A stretch of DNA of 64,000 nucleotides from a virus. The notes beneath the pieces are model-generated. The model had not been told where the DNA came from. It saw nothing but the letters and a program-made list of their open reading frames with translations, and searched no databases. The translations under genes and the position numbers were made by a program. Shown here piece by piece: positions 6,625 through 16,813 of this stretch (positions are counted from its first letter, which is position 1; each line of letters starts with the position of its first letter). The DNA lies in the IMG/VR virus record IMGVR_UViG_3300049216_000317, positions 84,961 to 148,960 of that record; one strand, written 5' to 3'.

Positions 6625-9336
6625 TTATTTTTCTTTAACGATTAGGACACGGCTGGTGTTGTAGTTACTCAATGTTCCAGAGTAACTACCCCAGTAAACC
6701 TGAACAGTGTGAAAGCCTGGAGCAACGTTTAAGAGCCAATTTCGAACAACCTGGAAATTGTAACCATTGCCCGGCGCATTAAGGTCACCATTGGCTGGTC
6801 CGACGGGTACGGCATCCACATATATCTGAACGTTGCTGCCGTTGCCGGACCCGTTGTTGTTCATGTCGCCGTAAAACTGAATGTCGAGCGCGCCGCCCGA
6901 GGTCTTTACAATCACAGACATGTCCGGCATCGGCACCATCGCCGTGTATGAAGCCGAAGTAGTTGGGTTGCTCGTAATACCAACTGCCATCGCACTGGCC
7001 TTGGTTGCCGGAAGAGCATTCTTAATTGGAGTTGTCTGACGATCATCGCTGATGGAGTTTGATCCAACAGTTAATGTATTCTGGAAATCTGCATACAAGT
7101 TGGATTTCGGTGAGTACAAAGGAGTAATCACGTCCGCAGACGTAATATTTAGCCCGCTTCCCGTGGCCGTTGTCGTTAATTTTAAAGTGTGAAGTCCGAG
7201 TGTGAGGCCTGAGATTTGAAGCTTGGCTCCGAACCCAGTATCGTTTGTCCAAGTGCTCGTACCAGGAGTCCAGGCAGCCGTGCCTCCTCCGCTGGTGCCG
7301 TTTAAAGCCACCGCAGTGCCCGTATAAGCAGAACCATCGATTTGAATCGTGGAGGTAGTGGCAGTAGATACTCCGTATCCACCAATTTCGACGCCAGTTC
7401 CAAAGAACGTAAATTGAAGAGAATCGCCATTCGTAGTGGACCTGACGATCCAGCCATCGATCGCAGAAGTCTGAACGAGAGCTCCACCCGACCATGAGCC
7501 GGTGTAAGTGAACTCACGAAGAGCCGATTTCCTTAAAACTCCTGCGGAAATTGTCAGTGCAGACTGAGTGCCCGTGGTGGCCGAATAGTTGGCCATAATG
7601 TTGTATGATCCGAGCTGCACGCATCCAGACGGAATCGAGGGAGTTTTGGGCTGATAGACCTTGTAGTTGTATATGCAAAAATCCCAGGTCGTGCTTCCGT
7701 TGCAAAGAATTTGAACCGTATGCGTTCCATAGGGCAACCCTGATGCCACTTTTAAATTAGTCAATACTCCTGAAACAGAAGCAGTCGCAGGAACGTAGCC
7801 CTGAGACACCCCGTCAACATAAACTTGGTATATGGTGGAGGTATTGGTTCCGCTTAAGCTTGGAACATATCCAATGTCCAGCCCAGTGCCAACGAAGGTT
7901 AGGGTTACAAAATATCCAGAAAATCCCCGGACATCGATAACTGAATAGTTACCTACTACCGTACCAAGAGCGACTCCGCTGCTTGCCACCAACGTCGTAA
8001 CCCCATCATCAAGGGTAAATGCGGCAGCTTGCGCGTTGCCAGTGTACAAACTGAAGTCATCGCTTCGGCCTGCACCAAATTCTCTTGGGATATAGGTTCG
8101 AGCGAGTTCTTCATTCGTATGAGAAGCGGCGGTCAAATAGCTCGGCGAGGTCGCATTCTGAGTAAACGCTTGCCCACGCGTTCCTGCCAAAGTGATATAC
8201 TCAACAACGCGACCGCCAGTTGTTCCGACAACTGCTGCGTTGTAAGCCAAAGTTGACTGTGCAGAAAGAACTGATTTTTGTCCTTGGCTATAGGCGATGC
8301 CGGGGTTTACCGTCACAAGGCTTGATCCAGTAGAAACTTGGTTCAAAATTTCGAAACCTTCGAAATCAATATTTCCAGAGTTCAGTCGGATTTTTACGGT
8401 ATGAATACCCAGCGCAAGGCCGGATGCTGCCGGACAAACTAAATTGTAAGGATAGTTTCTTTGCGAAAACCCACTTGCGATTGTCGGGCGAATCGTTGTA
8501 GTGCCTTCTGTCCCGCCGTCTACTGTAACTCGAATATCTTTAGCGCCAGATGCGACGCTACTCAGCATATTGAGTCCTGTTCCATAAAAAACGATCTCAA
8601 CATAGTCATTCAAATTCGAAGAAAATGGACGGGGACCATCGGAATCAATTTGTGAAACCCAACCTGAACCGACAAGACGAACAAGGTTAAAGGTATCATT
8701 GGGAATTCCAAAGACAGGCTCACCGTTTGAGCCAAATTCAGTTTGAATAACTTGTACCGCCTGGGCGCTGATTCGTTCGATTCCGAATCGAGGCTTTAGA
8801 TCTTGAGAAATATCGACAATCGGTGCGCGATTCGTAATTTGAGAATAGAATGTTCCAGCAACAGGTGACCCTACGGTCGTCGTAGCCGTAATAATTGCGT
8901 CAGTTTGACTTACAAAACCCTGGAAAGCTGAATTTTGGTTTGCGTACAACTGCGTAAAGCGGTTGTCCATTGTGAACTGAATTTCAGGCTTCAAACCAAG
9001 TTTGAAAGCTTGAATATTAAGACCAGAAATCAACGAGAAGTTAAGGGTGACTTGCGAAGAAGTTCCGTCGGAACCGATCGAAGTGAACGTATAATCGTTT
9101 GAAGATCCGAGATCGAGCTTTTTACCATCGACAAACAACCAAAAGATGTCCGTAAACGCAGGAACAGCGCCGTTAGCCGCTGCTTGAAGTGTGAAGCCAA
9201 AGTTAATAATTGTCTGGCCAGACGTCGAAGTAGCATAGTACGAATTGATGACTGGCTGAGCAGGACTAAAGGGCAGGTCGTTGCTCGTGGTCTTCTTGAC
9301 GTTGGCTTTGCTGTTTAAACTTTGTGTAATACTCAT
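6625..9336 (-). CDS. Tail fibre protein with repeated sugar-binding-like domains (903 aa)
   Basis: The long Thr/Ser/Gly-rich protein contains about four related blocks of ~150 residues, each with an F-x-GTG turn, a V-DG strand and a closing GL-x-x-G-x-HTV strand, a pattern typical of jelly-roll carbohydrate-binding modules. It is a clear paralogue of the C-terminal two thirds of the protein at 10476-14345; both have NGEPVF, SHTNEE and PREFG segments in the same order. It probably binds host surface glycans. AGGGA precedes the ATG and a TGATATAGG element lies immediately upstream. Confidence 0.7.
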   Translation of the reverse strand: MSITQSLNSKANVKKTTSNDLPFSPAQPVINSYYATSTSGQTIINFGFTLQAAANGAVPAFTDIFWLFVDGKKLDLGSSNDYTFTSIGSDGTSSQVTLNFSLISGLNIQAFKLGLKPEIQFTMDNRFTQLYANQNSAFQGFVSQTDAIITATTTVGSPVAGTFYSQITNRAPIVDISQDLKPRFGIERISAQAVQVIQTEFGSNGEPVFGIPNDTFNLVRLVGSGWVSQIDSDGPRPFSSNLNDYVEIVFYGTGLNMLSSVASGAKDIRVTVDGGTEGTTTIRPTIASGFSQRNYPYNLVCPAASGLALGIHTVKIRLNSGNIDFEGFEILNQVSTGSSLVTVNPGIAYSQGQKSVLSAQSTLAYNAAVVGTTGGRVVEYITLAGTRGQAFTQNATSPSYLTAASHTNEELARTYIPREFGAGRSDDFSLYTGNAQAAAFTLDDGVTTLVASSGVALGTVVGNYSVIDVRGFSGYFVTLTFVGTGLDIGYVPSLSGTNTSTIYQVYVDGVSQGYVPATASVSGVLTNLKVASGLPYGTHTVQILCNGSTTWDFCIYNYKVYQPKTPSIPSGCVQLGSYNIMANYSATTGTQSALTISAGVLRKSALREFTYTGSWSGGALVQTSAIDGWIVRSTTNGDSLQFTFFGTGVEIGGYGVSTATTSTIQIDGSAYTGTAVALNGTSGGGTAAWTPGTSTWTNDTGFGAKLQISGLTLGLHTLKLTTTATGSGLNITSADVITPLYSPKSNLYADFQNTLTVGSNSISDDRQTTPIKNALPATKASAMAVGITSNPTTSASYTAMVPMPDMSVIVKTSGGALDIQFYGDMNNNGSGNGSNVQIYVDAVPVGPANGDLNAPGNGYNFQVVRNWLLNVAPGFHTVQVYWGSYSGTLSNYNTSRVLIVKEK

Positions 9337-9341
9337 ATATT

Positions 9342-9354
9342 CCCTATATCATTG
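9342..9354 (-). promoter_or_regulatory. TGATATAGGG element before the 903-aa fibre gene
   Basis: The minus strand reads CAATGATATAGGG and then the ATG within 6 bases. The same TGATATAG core occurs before several other genes. The AGGGA part can also act as the ribosome-binding site, so promoter and RBS cannot be separated here. Confidence 0.35.
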
Positions 9355-9364
9355 AAGATTGCGC

Positions 9365-10474
9365 TTAGAGTCCGGCGTCGGCGGTCCAGTGTGCATAGCA
9401 TCTCGCCTCTGTTCCAGGATTGTTGACTTCAATGGCGAAACTATCTGTCCCCTGCATCTGGTATGACGAAATTGAGGTGCTTGGGCTTGCGGCGTCAAAA
9501 GAGACCGTGTTGATGGCGCCGGTTCCGTTGGTGTTGTAAACGGCGTTTTGAGGAACGGATCGCTTTTTCACCGAATATTTAATTGAAACACGGCGAACTG
9601 CTCCGGAATTCGTGGTGGCTGTCGTGGAAAACGCGCCGCCTTGAGTGACAGTTCCGATCGTAGTTCCAATATCATAGCTTTTTTCAAAGTAACGTTGGCA
9701 CAAAGCCAATTCTTGTTGGATGTCTTTTCCTGCCCGCTGAAAACCAGTTGAAGAAAAACCAAGAGGCCCTTCAACAATTGAGAATTGGGCGATTTGGATC
9801 GTCGCGCCTGCTGTCGCCATGACGTTTGTCGCAGATGAAGAAGCAACAAGATTTCCAGACTGCCAAGTATTGAGAGTTGACGTGCTCCAGTTTGCTCCGC
9901 CCGCAGCCGCAACATATACGATCAAACCTAGAGTAGTGTCGAAGTTCCAAGAAGATGAATTGGCAGCGGAATCTAGCGGGATCGTCAAAGTAATGAACTG
10001 CCAGCCTGCGCTAGCAGCAAATGTCGTAACATAGCATCGAGTTCCGGCATTATTACCTAATGCGAACGAATAGGTGCCAGAGAGAGATGGGTTGAACCAA
10101 AATCCGAAAGTTGCGGTTTTCCCGTGGATCTTTTGATAGTCCAATCCTTCCATTCGATATTCAAGAGGGATAACAGCATCTGTAGCTGCATAACTTGAAA
10201 GTGCCGTTGTTACGGTAAAAAGCCAACTATATGTACTGTTGTAACCGCTTTGTGCCAAGGTTGGTACGCTCGTAGAGCGAGCAACAGTAAAAGCCTTTGT
10301 GTTCGTACTTCCAACGCTTTGAACCGAGAACATATCAGCCTGTGTGCCGTAAAACGAAGCTGTTTGGTTAACGCTCGTAGTATTACCTTCAATGCGTTGC
10401 CAGTAATCAAAGTTTCCGTTGATCGCGAGGTTTTTGAGTTCTGCTGGGTAGTGAACACCCTGAATCTTTGCCAT
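9365..10474 (-). CDS. Tail fibre/spike protein with NGNFDYWQR-type domain
   Basis: The 369-residue protein begins with LKNLAINGNFDYWQR and later has ELALCQRYFEKSY. These two motifs mark a widespread phage tail-fibre module with an N-terminal beta-sandwich and C-terminal stalk or tip. The gene abuts its upstream neighbour by one base, showing co-transcription. It probably forms part of the receptor-binding apparatus. No enzyme motif is visible. Confidence 0.65.
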   Translation of the reverse strand: MAKIQGVHYPAELKNLAINGNFDYWQRIEGNTTSVNQTASFYGTQADMFSVQSVGSTNTKAFTVARSTSVPTLAQSGYNSTYSWLFTVTTALSSYAATDAVIPLEYRMEGLDYQKIHGKTATFGFWFNPSLSGTYSFALGNNAGTRCYVTTFAASAGWQFITLTIPLDSAANSSSWNFDTTLGLIVYVAAAGGANWSTSTLNTWQSGNLVASSSATNVMATAGATIQIAQFSIVEGPLGFSSTGFQRAGKDIQQELALCQRYFEKSYDIGTTIGTVTQGGAFSTTATTNSGAVRRVSIKYSVKKRSVPQNAVYNTNGTGAINTVSFDAASPSTSISSYQMQGTDSFAIEVNNPGTEARCYAHWTADAGL

Positions 10475-10475
10475 A

Positions 10476-13400
10476 TTAAAGCTCCTTTACCGTCATCACG
10501 CGATATGTACCGATAGCCGTTAGCGTTCCGGAGAACGCATACCAATAGAGATCAATTTTGTGATAACCAGGCGAGAGGTAGACCAAATTCGAAAGTCCAT
10601 AGCCAACATCATCAGTAGCTGGCGGTGCGGAGTTGCCCACGATTGCGTTCTGAACGATTCCGTCCACAGCAAATACTAAGAAAACGCCATTGCCAGAGCT
10701 TGTGCGAATTTGTACATCCGCACGAAGATCAAACCAGTTGCCTAGAGTTTTGACGACCAAAGACATATCAGGCATCGGAACTGCCGATGTTGCCGACGTC
10801 GTTGGTGATGTAAGGACACCCACAGCTTGGCCGCGGTATTTCGCTGCCGACTGGTTAGGAAGAATAGTCAGATTGCGATCGTCAAAGATTCCCTGCGAGC
10901 CAATTGCAAAAGTATTCTGGAAGTCGGAATAAATGTTCGTTTTATAAGAATGGATTGGCGTAATAATGTCGAAGCACTCAAGCGGCATCGCCGAACCACT
11001 ATTATATGAAACCTTAACAGTATGAAGCCCAAGCGAAAGCCCTGAAACCACCACACCAGATCCAAAAGAATTCGAAGTGTTCGTCGTGAACACTCCTGTA
11101 GAGGCCGTGAATGCGGTGACAGATCCGTAAAACGAAGTCGTATAGCTTGAAAGGTTTGAACTTCCATCGATGCTGACCGTAGCATTTAGGGCAGTTGTTC
11201 CTGGAGTTCCCATTCGCATGTCGAAACCAGTGCCAAAGAATGTATAGGTATAATAGTTACCTGAAGAAGACCCGTTAACGTAAAGACCCGTCGTTGAACC
11301 GGCTGTTCCTGCGGCAACTTGGTTAACTACTGACCAAGTTCCAAAATAGACAATCTCGCGCGCTGCGCTTTTGCGCAAAACTCCAGTCGAAACATACTCT
11401 GATCCGGCAGTTGTATTGGCCACGAAGTTCGCCATGACGTTGTAATCAGCCAAGGCAATCGCACCGCTTGGGAGCGTCGGTTTCTTCGGTTGGTAAACGA
11501 TAAAATTCAAAATGTCGAACGAACCAATTGACCCTGTGTTAACAAGTTTCAGCGTGTGAGTTCCATAAGGAAGTCCTGAAGCAACGGTTACCGTTCTGAT
11601 TGCGGAAAGGGTAGGGGTGATTGTCCCAACTGATGTTCCGTCAATATACGCAGTCATAGGACGAGAATTTCCGTCGCAAGAAATCGACAGATCAATTCCA
11701 GTTCCTACAAATGTAATTTGCGTGAAGTAAGAGCTTGTGCCTTGAGTTTCCAGACCTTCATGGCCCGAAATTAAGGATTCAAAGCCACCGCTGGAAGTGG
11801 TTAATGTCGTTGTGTCGTCATCAAGTGTGAAAACACGAACTTGATTTGAAGTTCCTGTCGCAAAATCGTCTGATCGGCTCGACCCAAATTCACGAGGGAA
11901 ATAGACTCTCGCAACTTCTTCATTCGTATGGCTGGCAGACGTCAGAAATAAGCTTGTTGAATTAGCAGCATTCCATGCCTGTCCAATTGTTCCACTTGAA
12001 GAAAGATAGTGAAGAATGCGTCCGCCGCGAGTGCCAGTAACGTTTGCGTTATAGGCAATTGACGACTGCGAAGTTAACGAGATCTTTTTTCCGCCAATAT
12101 AACCAACACCGGGAGGGGTGATTACGTTTGACGAAGAGTTGACGATCTCAAAACCGAAGAGATCTTGGTCAACGGTTGAAGTTGTACGAATACGAACCGT
12201 ATGAACTCCAAGAGTAAGACCCGATGCAACGCTAACAACTTGGTTTACACCATAACTTCTTGCGGAAATTACGTTTGAGTTACCAAGTGGGAAGGCTGTT
12301 TCAGATCCACCATCAACCGATACTGCAAAGGCTCGGGTTGCAACGTCCGCCAAAAGCAGGGCGTTAAGTCCTGTTCCGTAGAATACAATTTCAGCGTATG
12401 CCGTGCTTGATGCGATAATTCCAAGGCGAACACGCGCACCGTTGCCGTCAACGAAAGAATCGCACGCACCGACCAAACGAACTTGACCAAATTGATCACC
12501 ATCAACAGCAAAGACAGGCTCGCCGTTAGGGCCAAACTCTGTCGTAAGAAGGTTTGCCGTTTGAGTCATGATACGGTCAATGCCCATGCGGGGCTTAAGA
12601 TCTTGAGTAAAATCAACGATAGCTGCACGATTCGTGATTGCTGAGTAGAACGAACCTGCCACCGGAGTTCCGACGGTCGTGGTTGCGTTCATCAGTTGCG
12701 CTTGGCTTACAGCCGACTGGAAGTTATTTGAAATGATCTCTTGCTGTTGGCTGATCGCCGTAGTGTTGGTCGTCGAAGAATCAATGACCTGCAAGTCGTA
12801 AACGACCATGACTTCAAGAGCCTGAGTCGAATAGTTTTGATCAAGCTGAATCGCATTTGCTGCATATTCAGTGTAATAACCGTCAGAAGAAGAAGTAGTT
12901 CCTGCAAGGTAACGGTTAAAGACCAAGCCGTTCACGGTCACAAACAACGAGCCCACAGTTCCCGACGAGTTAACGCCAATAGGATATGTGTTGTTCGTAA
13001 ACGTAATCGTGGTTTTCCCACCAACGACCGAAATTGTCATGTTGTTCTGTGCCGTACCTACGATATTGGTCATACCCTGAGCAGACCAAATCACGTTATT
13101 CGTGCTAGCTGCCGTAACAGACTTTTGCAGGAATGCCTTGTAAGTGATCAGATTTACTGTGCCTGAACCAATTGATGCATTTGCAAAGAATCGCAAATAA
13201 AGGCTTGTGCCAGCAGAAGGAAGAATCGTGCTAGGAATCGTCGTCGTCGCCGACGAAGGACGAGTTTGAACAGTCGTAAAGTTTGTTCCGTCCGGAGAAG
13301 CGACGTATGAAACGTAAGGACCTACGTTCGGGGTGAAGATATTTGAACCCGAAGTCGCATTGTCCTTATAGTCGACCATAATTTCAGAAAAAGTGGTCGA

Positions 13401-14345
13401 GCCAAATTCAGTCGACAAAGCAACGCCATCAACCGAAAGGTTGTAGATGTCCTTTGTAATGACGGCTTGCGAAACAACGCAAGAAGCCGCTGTCAAAGCT
13501 GAAGGAAAAGCCGATTCCAATGTGTAAGACGTTTGACTTGCAACAGCCGTAATTTTGCGTGCGTAACCGCCAGAAACTAGAACATCGCCCGCCGCAACTG
13601 TATAAGCCGGTGCGGCTGACATTGTTGCGGTTGTTCCTGAAGTCGTAACCGTTTTGGAAGCATCATAGCTAACTGCGTACATTGCCTTGGCGGCATTGAA
13701 AGCTGCATTGGTGTTTGGCGAAGTCGCATTGACAGAAGAATTGGCATTTGATGCGCTTTCTCCGAAAAGATCAGAGAATGATGCCTGGAACTGCAAAGAA
13801 TCCAGATCGTCGCCGATGCCAGAACCAGTTCCGCCCGATCCGGCTGATCCCAGCCGAGCCGATTGGCCCGCATTAAATGCGGCTCCATTGCGGAAATAAA
13901 GACGTTGAGTGCCGTCAGTGGCATCCAAGCGTTTTGCAATCAAGAAGACTTCGAGGTTTGCAGAAGAGACCGCAGGTAAAGCGCTACCGCTTGTAACAAT
14001 CGACAAAGTGCCAGTGGCAGCTGTGCGATTGATCGTCGCGATAAGCATATCGCCAGAGTTCGTGAAGGTTTGTGAAGTCGAACCTAAATTGATGACGTAA
14101 GGGGTTGCTCCAGCAATGTTTTGATTGATGGAAAGTTTTAGGTTGTCAGTAAACTGGACTTGAGTCCCGGTAAAAGTAATCGTTCCGCCATCCGAAATAA
14201 GGATGTTACGGTCTTCGAAAAGCTTACCGATCTCGGCGTCATGCGCAAGAAAGGCGGTGTCCATGCCGGTATTGGTTCCGGTGCCCACCATGTTGGCGGC
14301 TGGGCGGAGAACTGACTGTCGAATATCTAAGGGTGTGCCTGCCAT
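10476..14345 (-). CDS. Large tail fibre protein, paralogue of the 903-aa protein (1289 aa)
   Basis: The first ~500 residues form a virion-proximal part with predicted beta and coiled regions. From about residue 560 onward the protein parallels the 903-aa fibre (ITNRAAIVDF, DLKPRMGIDRI, NGEPVF, SHTNEEVARVYFPREFG) with the same repeated F-x-GTG / VDG / GLxxGxHT modules. The two proteins also end alike (VKEL here, VKEK there). I infer a duplication giving two glycan-binding fibres of different reach. The ATG is preceded by GAGG. Confidence 0.7.
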   Translation of the reverse strand: MAGTPLDIRQSVLRPAANMVGTGTNTGMDTAFLAHDAEIGKLFEDRNILISDGGTITFTGTQVQFTDNLKLSINQNIAGATPYVINLGSTSQTFTNSGDMLIATINRTAATGTLSIVTSGSALPAVSSANLEVFLIAKRLDATDGTQRLYFRNGAAFNAGQSARLGSAGSGGTGSGIGDDLDSLQFQASFSDLFGESASNANSSVNATSPNTNAAFNAAKAMYAVSYDASKTVTTSGTTATMSAAPAYTVAAGDVLVSGGYARKITAVASQTSYTLESAFPSALTAASCVVSQAVITKDIYNLSVDGVALSTEFGSTTFSEIMVDYKDNATSGSNIFTPNVGPYVSYVASPDGTNFTTVQTRPSSATTTIPSTILPSAGTSLYLRFFANASIGSGTVNLITYKAFLQKSVTAASTNNVIWSAQGMTNIVGTAQNNMTISVVGGKTTITFTNNTYPIGVNSSGTVGSLFVTVNGLVFNRYLAGTTSSSDGYYTEYAANAIQLDQNYSTQALEVMVVYDLQVIDSSTTNTTAISQQQEIISNNFQSAVSQAQLMNATTTVGTPVAGSFYSAITNRAAIVDFTQDLKPRMGIDRIMTQTANLLTTEFGPNGEPVFAVDGDQFGQVRLVGACDSFVDGNGARVRLGIIASSTAYAEIVFYGTGLNALLLADVATRAFAVSVDGGSETAFPLGNSNVISARSYGVNQVVSVASGLTLGVHTVRIRTTSTVDQDLFGFEIVNSSSNVITPPGVGYIGGKKISLTSQSSIAYNANVTGTRGGRILHYLSSSGTIGQAWNAANSTSLFLTSASHTNEEVARVYFPREFGSSRSDDFATGTSNQVRVFTLDDDTTTLTTSSGGFESLISGHEGLETQGTSSYFTQITFVGTGIDLSISCDGNSRPMTAYIDGTSVGTITPTLSAIRTVTVASGLPYGTHTLKLVNTGSIGSFDILNFIVYQPKKPTLPSGAIALADYNVMANFVANTTAGSEYVSTGVLRKSAAREIVYFGTWSVVNQVAAGTAGSTTGLYVNGSSSGNYYTYTFFGTGFDMRMGTPGTTALNATVSIDGSSNLSSYTTSFYGSVTAFTASTGVFTTNTSNSFGSGVVVSGLSLGLHTVKVSYNSGSAMPLECFDIITPIHSYKTNIYSDFQNTFAIGSQGIFDDRNLTILPNQSAAKYRGQAVGVLTSPTTSATSAVPMPDMSLVVKTLGNWFDLRADVQIRTSSGNGVFLVFAVDGIVQNAIVGNSAPPATDDVGYGLSNLVYLSPGYHKIDLYWYAFSGTLTAIGTYRVMTVKEL

Positions 14346-14375
14346 TTTTTTACCTCAAAATCTTTATATCGTGTC

Positions 14376-14723
14376 TCAACTTGTTCGCTCGCTACGGATG
14401 TCGATGCGATCTCCAACAACTAATTGGAAAGTGAACTGAATCGCGGTGTAGTTCGGACCTGAACCTGATGTGGTCCAGTCGTAAACTTGCTCAAGTCTTT
14501 GACCGTTGAGATCAATGTTAATGTTCGCCACGCTTTCAGCGTTGAGCGTGTATGAAAAGCTTGCTGGCAAAGTAAGCGCCGTGCCTGCCGTAACGGGTCC
14601 GTTCACCGATGAAGGTGCGGTCCCGCCCGAAGCAACGATCGAAATACTTTGATCGTAAATATCCTGGCCAGATACTGAGACCTGCCTTGGGAATCCGTTT
14701 ACGATCTGCAAGAAGCTTGGCAC
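14376..14723 (-). CDS. Small fibre/baseplate attachment protein, 115 aa
   Basis: It begins FLQIVNGFPRQVSV, resembling the LVNGVQRQVDL opening of the next gene upstream, and ends LNGQRLEQVYDWT...LVVGDRIDI, resembling the neck of the 1247-aa protein (YLNGQYLRLGIDW...LVVGDVLEF). So it looks like a minimal version of the shared connector domain of these fibres. It follows its neighbour with no gap. Confidence 0.5.
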   Translation of the reverse strand: MPSFLQIVNGFPRQVSVSGQDIYDQSISIVASGGTAPSSVNGPVTAGTALTLPASFSYTLNAESVANINIDLNGQRLEQVYDWTTSGSGPNYTAIQFTFQLVVGDRIDIRSERTS

Positions 14724-16478
14724 TTAGTTGACTCCCACTGGAGCAATCAAAACGTCGATCGTGCTGGTTGAACTTGCGATACCCAGACGGCAGACAGCCT
14801 GACCAGAAGTCGTGCTTGCAGTTGAAGTAATCGCTCCGCTTGCAGCTAAGAAAACAGGGAGACCGACTTGGCCAGTCGTAAAGTTGGTATCAGACGATCC
14901 CAAGGTGTATGCGCCAAGGGTTGTAGCCAAGATGGTTGTTCCAGCGGTAACAGTCGTTGCTGAGTTAAAGATGCCGATCACATAGAACAAATCGTAAGAA
15001 GTGGTCGTGATGTCGGCAGCATAAACCCGACCTGCTGTTTCACTATTTGAGGGAATTCCCCAGCGAAGAGCATAAGTCGTATTTGCGGTGAAGGATTGGC
15101 CAGCAACAAAAGAACGTTTAACCGCAGGAGCGTTTTGAACCGACGCTGCTGTGCCAGCACCACCTGTGATAGTAGCCTGGTCAAATGCGCCAGTTGCGAG
15201 TTGTGTTGCGCTGATACCAGCGTTTTTAACCGCAACTTGGTTTGAGCCGTTAATATTTAGGGTCGTGCCGTCGGTATTAACCAACAGACCCGAAGAAACC
15301 AGCAAACCAGACGAAGTCGCCAAAGCAACTTTAACGCCCGAAGCCGAAGACGAAAGTGAAGTGTCTGCAAACAACAGCGCCAAGGCAGATGAACTGACCT
15401 GGATACCACCAGTTGTCGAAACTGTAACACTTAGGCCTGAAGATGAAACAGCGATGGCCGATCCAGTTGCGGCAAGAACAGAAAGTGTATTGCCTGATTT
15501 CGTAAGACCGTTACCGGCAACGATTTGACCAGATCCTGAGATTTGGACCCATGATCCGCTGGCAGAGTAAGAGAATTGAAGGTTGGCGTTAACCGTACCT
15601 TGCAGAACGAGAACAGTGTCACCAGCTTGAGGCGCGCCAGTTCCTGACTGACCGTCGGTTGCTAGAGTCCAAGTGATTGCAGAACCAGAAACTGCTGCAA
15701 CGTAAACTTCGTTGTTGCCTGTTCCTAAATTCGTGAACAGGACGCGCATACCATTCGTGACCGTAACGCCGTCAATCAGAGTAGCAGTCGTTGCAGGCTT
15801 ACTCGTATCGACTGAATCCAAAAGATTCACTTCTGGACGCCATGCGATACCAGAAACAAAACTCATCAACTGGCCATAGGTAGCGGCGTCAGTTGAAACC
15901 GATCCGTTAGCCAAGTTCGTGAGCTTGAATCCGCCCATTGATTGTGCGGCTGCAAAAGCCACAGAACCGTTTGATTGGATTGCAGTCAAAACCAGACCAA
16001 GGTTTACGTTCGCATCTGGCATTGTAACCGTGCGAGTCGTTCCCGTTGAAATCGTAGCTGCGTTGAAGGCTAATTTCTTCGTATTGTCCGAAGAATTGTA
16101 GATGTAAAAAACTGAATCTGAGTAATTTGTCTTACCGACAGTCGCTAAGGCCGAATCAATAGCCGTCAAAGCACCTTTTACGGTTGCGGTGGCGGGGGTA
16201 AAATTCGTATAGGAAGCGTTATCACCGATGAGCGTGGAGCCCGCAGAACCCGAAGTCGACGAACCAAGGGCCGAGGTACGAGTGTAGATCGTATCGTGGG
16301 TGTGATAGGTTGAACCGACTTCAGTACCGTTCTGGAGCGCAATCAGGCGTCCCAGGATAGTATCGGTCAGACTGTAGCTTGCGGTTGATAGTGCTTGAAC
16401 CTGAAGAGTATTCTGGCTCAGATCAACTTGGCGCTGAACGCCGTTGACGAGACGTGAAAGTAGACTAATTGTGGCCAT
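14724..16478 (-). CDS. Tail fibre protein with shared N-terminal docking motif (584 aa)
   Basis: The N-terminus SRLVNGVQRQVDL is shared in form with neighbouring fibre genes. The body is a repetitive Ser/Thr/Gly/Ala-rich beta fibre, with a globular C-terminal part from about residue 450 (SFTANTTYALRWG, then DVLIAPVGVN). This is typical of trimeric fibres. AGGGAAG precedes the ATG and a CAATCTTTAG element lies upstream. Confidence 0.6.
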   Translation of the reverse strand: MATISLLSRLVNGVQRQVDLSQNTLQVQALSTASYSLTDTILGRLIALQNGTEVGSTYHTHDTIYTRTSALGSSTSGSAGSTLIGDNASYTNFTPATATVKGALTAIDSALATVGKTNYSDSVFYIYNSSDNTKKLAFNAATISTGTTRTVTMPDANVNLGLVLTAIQSNGSVAFAAAQSMGGFKLTNLANGSVSTDAATYGQLMSFVSGIAWRPEVNLLDSVDTSKPATTATLIDGVTVTNGMRVLFTNLGTGNNEVYVAAVSGSAITWTLATDGQSGTGAPQAGDTVLVLQGTVNANLQFSYSASGSWVQISGSGQIVAGNGLTKSGNTLSVLAATGSAIAVSSSGLSVTVSTTGGIQVSSSALALLFADTSLSSSASGVKVALATSSGLLVSSGLLVNTDGTTLNINGSNQVAVKNAGISATQLATGAFDQATITGGAGTAASVQNAPAVKRSFVAGQSFTANTTYALRWGIPSNSETAGRVYAADITTTSYDLFYVIGIFNSATTVTAGTTILATTLGAYTLGSSDTNFTTGQVGLPVFLAASGAITSTASTTSGQAVCRLGIASSTSTIDVLIAPVGVN

Positions 16479-16502
16479 TATGCTTCCCTAGAGAGTCGGT
16501 TT

Positions 16503-16531
16503 GATCTAAAGATTGGCGGCCTTTTTAGATC
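16503..16531 (-). promoter_or_regulatory. CAATCTTTAG element within an inverted repeat
   Basis: The minus strand reads CGCCAATCTTTAGATCAAACC. GATCTAAA (16503-16510) and TTTAGATC (16524-16531) are exact reverse complements with a 13-base loop, and the repeat covers the stop codon of the upstream gene at 16506. The element precedes the fibre start at 16478. Confidence 0.5.
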
Positions 16532-16793
16532 TGCGCTTCCTAGGTGATTTTTTGGCCTTTTCCGGCTTTTTTTCGATGTTTTCAGGTACTTGTGCAGGAA
16601 CTTTGTCCATTTCGACAAATGCGCACTGCATTTTTGCTTCAAGACCATAGACGGATAAAAGCTTATTAACTTCGTTGATGCAGTTATCGACCATGTCACG
16701 GATCTTGTTGCCCAGTTGAGCAGCCAAATTTTCCGTTTCCTCTTTTGAGAGCTTTTGCACATCGATGTGCCGGGCTCGATCTTTTAGTTCCAT
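16506..16793 (-). CDS. Small protein with a basic tail, 95 aa
   Basis: The first ~65 residues are amphipathic helices (ETENLAAQLGNKIRDMVDNCI); the last 25 are Lys/Arg-rich (KKPEKAKKSPRKRRSKKAA). It sits between fibre genes. The basic tail may contact nucleic acid or acidic virion surfaces, but the role is unknown. Confidence 0.5.
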   Translation of the reverse strand: MELKDRARHIDVQKLSKEETENLAAQLGNKIRDMVDNCINEVNKLLSVYGLEAKMQCAFVEMDKVPAQVPENIEKKPEKAKKSPRKRRSKKAANL

Positions 16794-16813
16794 GCCCTAA
16801 TCCTTTAGCTGGC

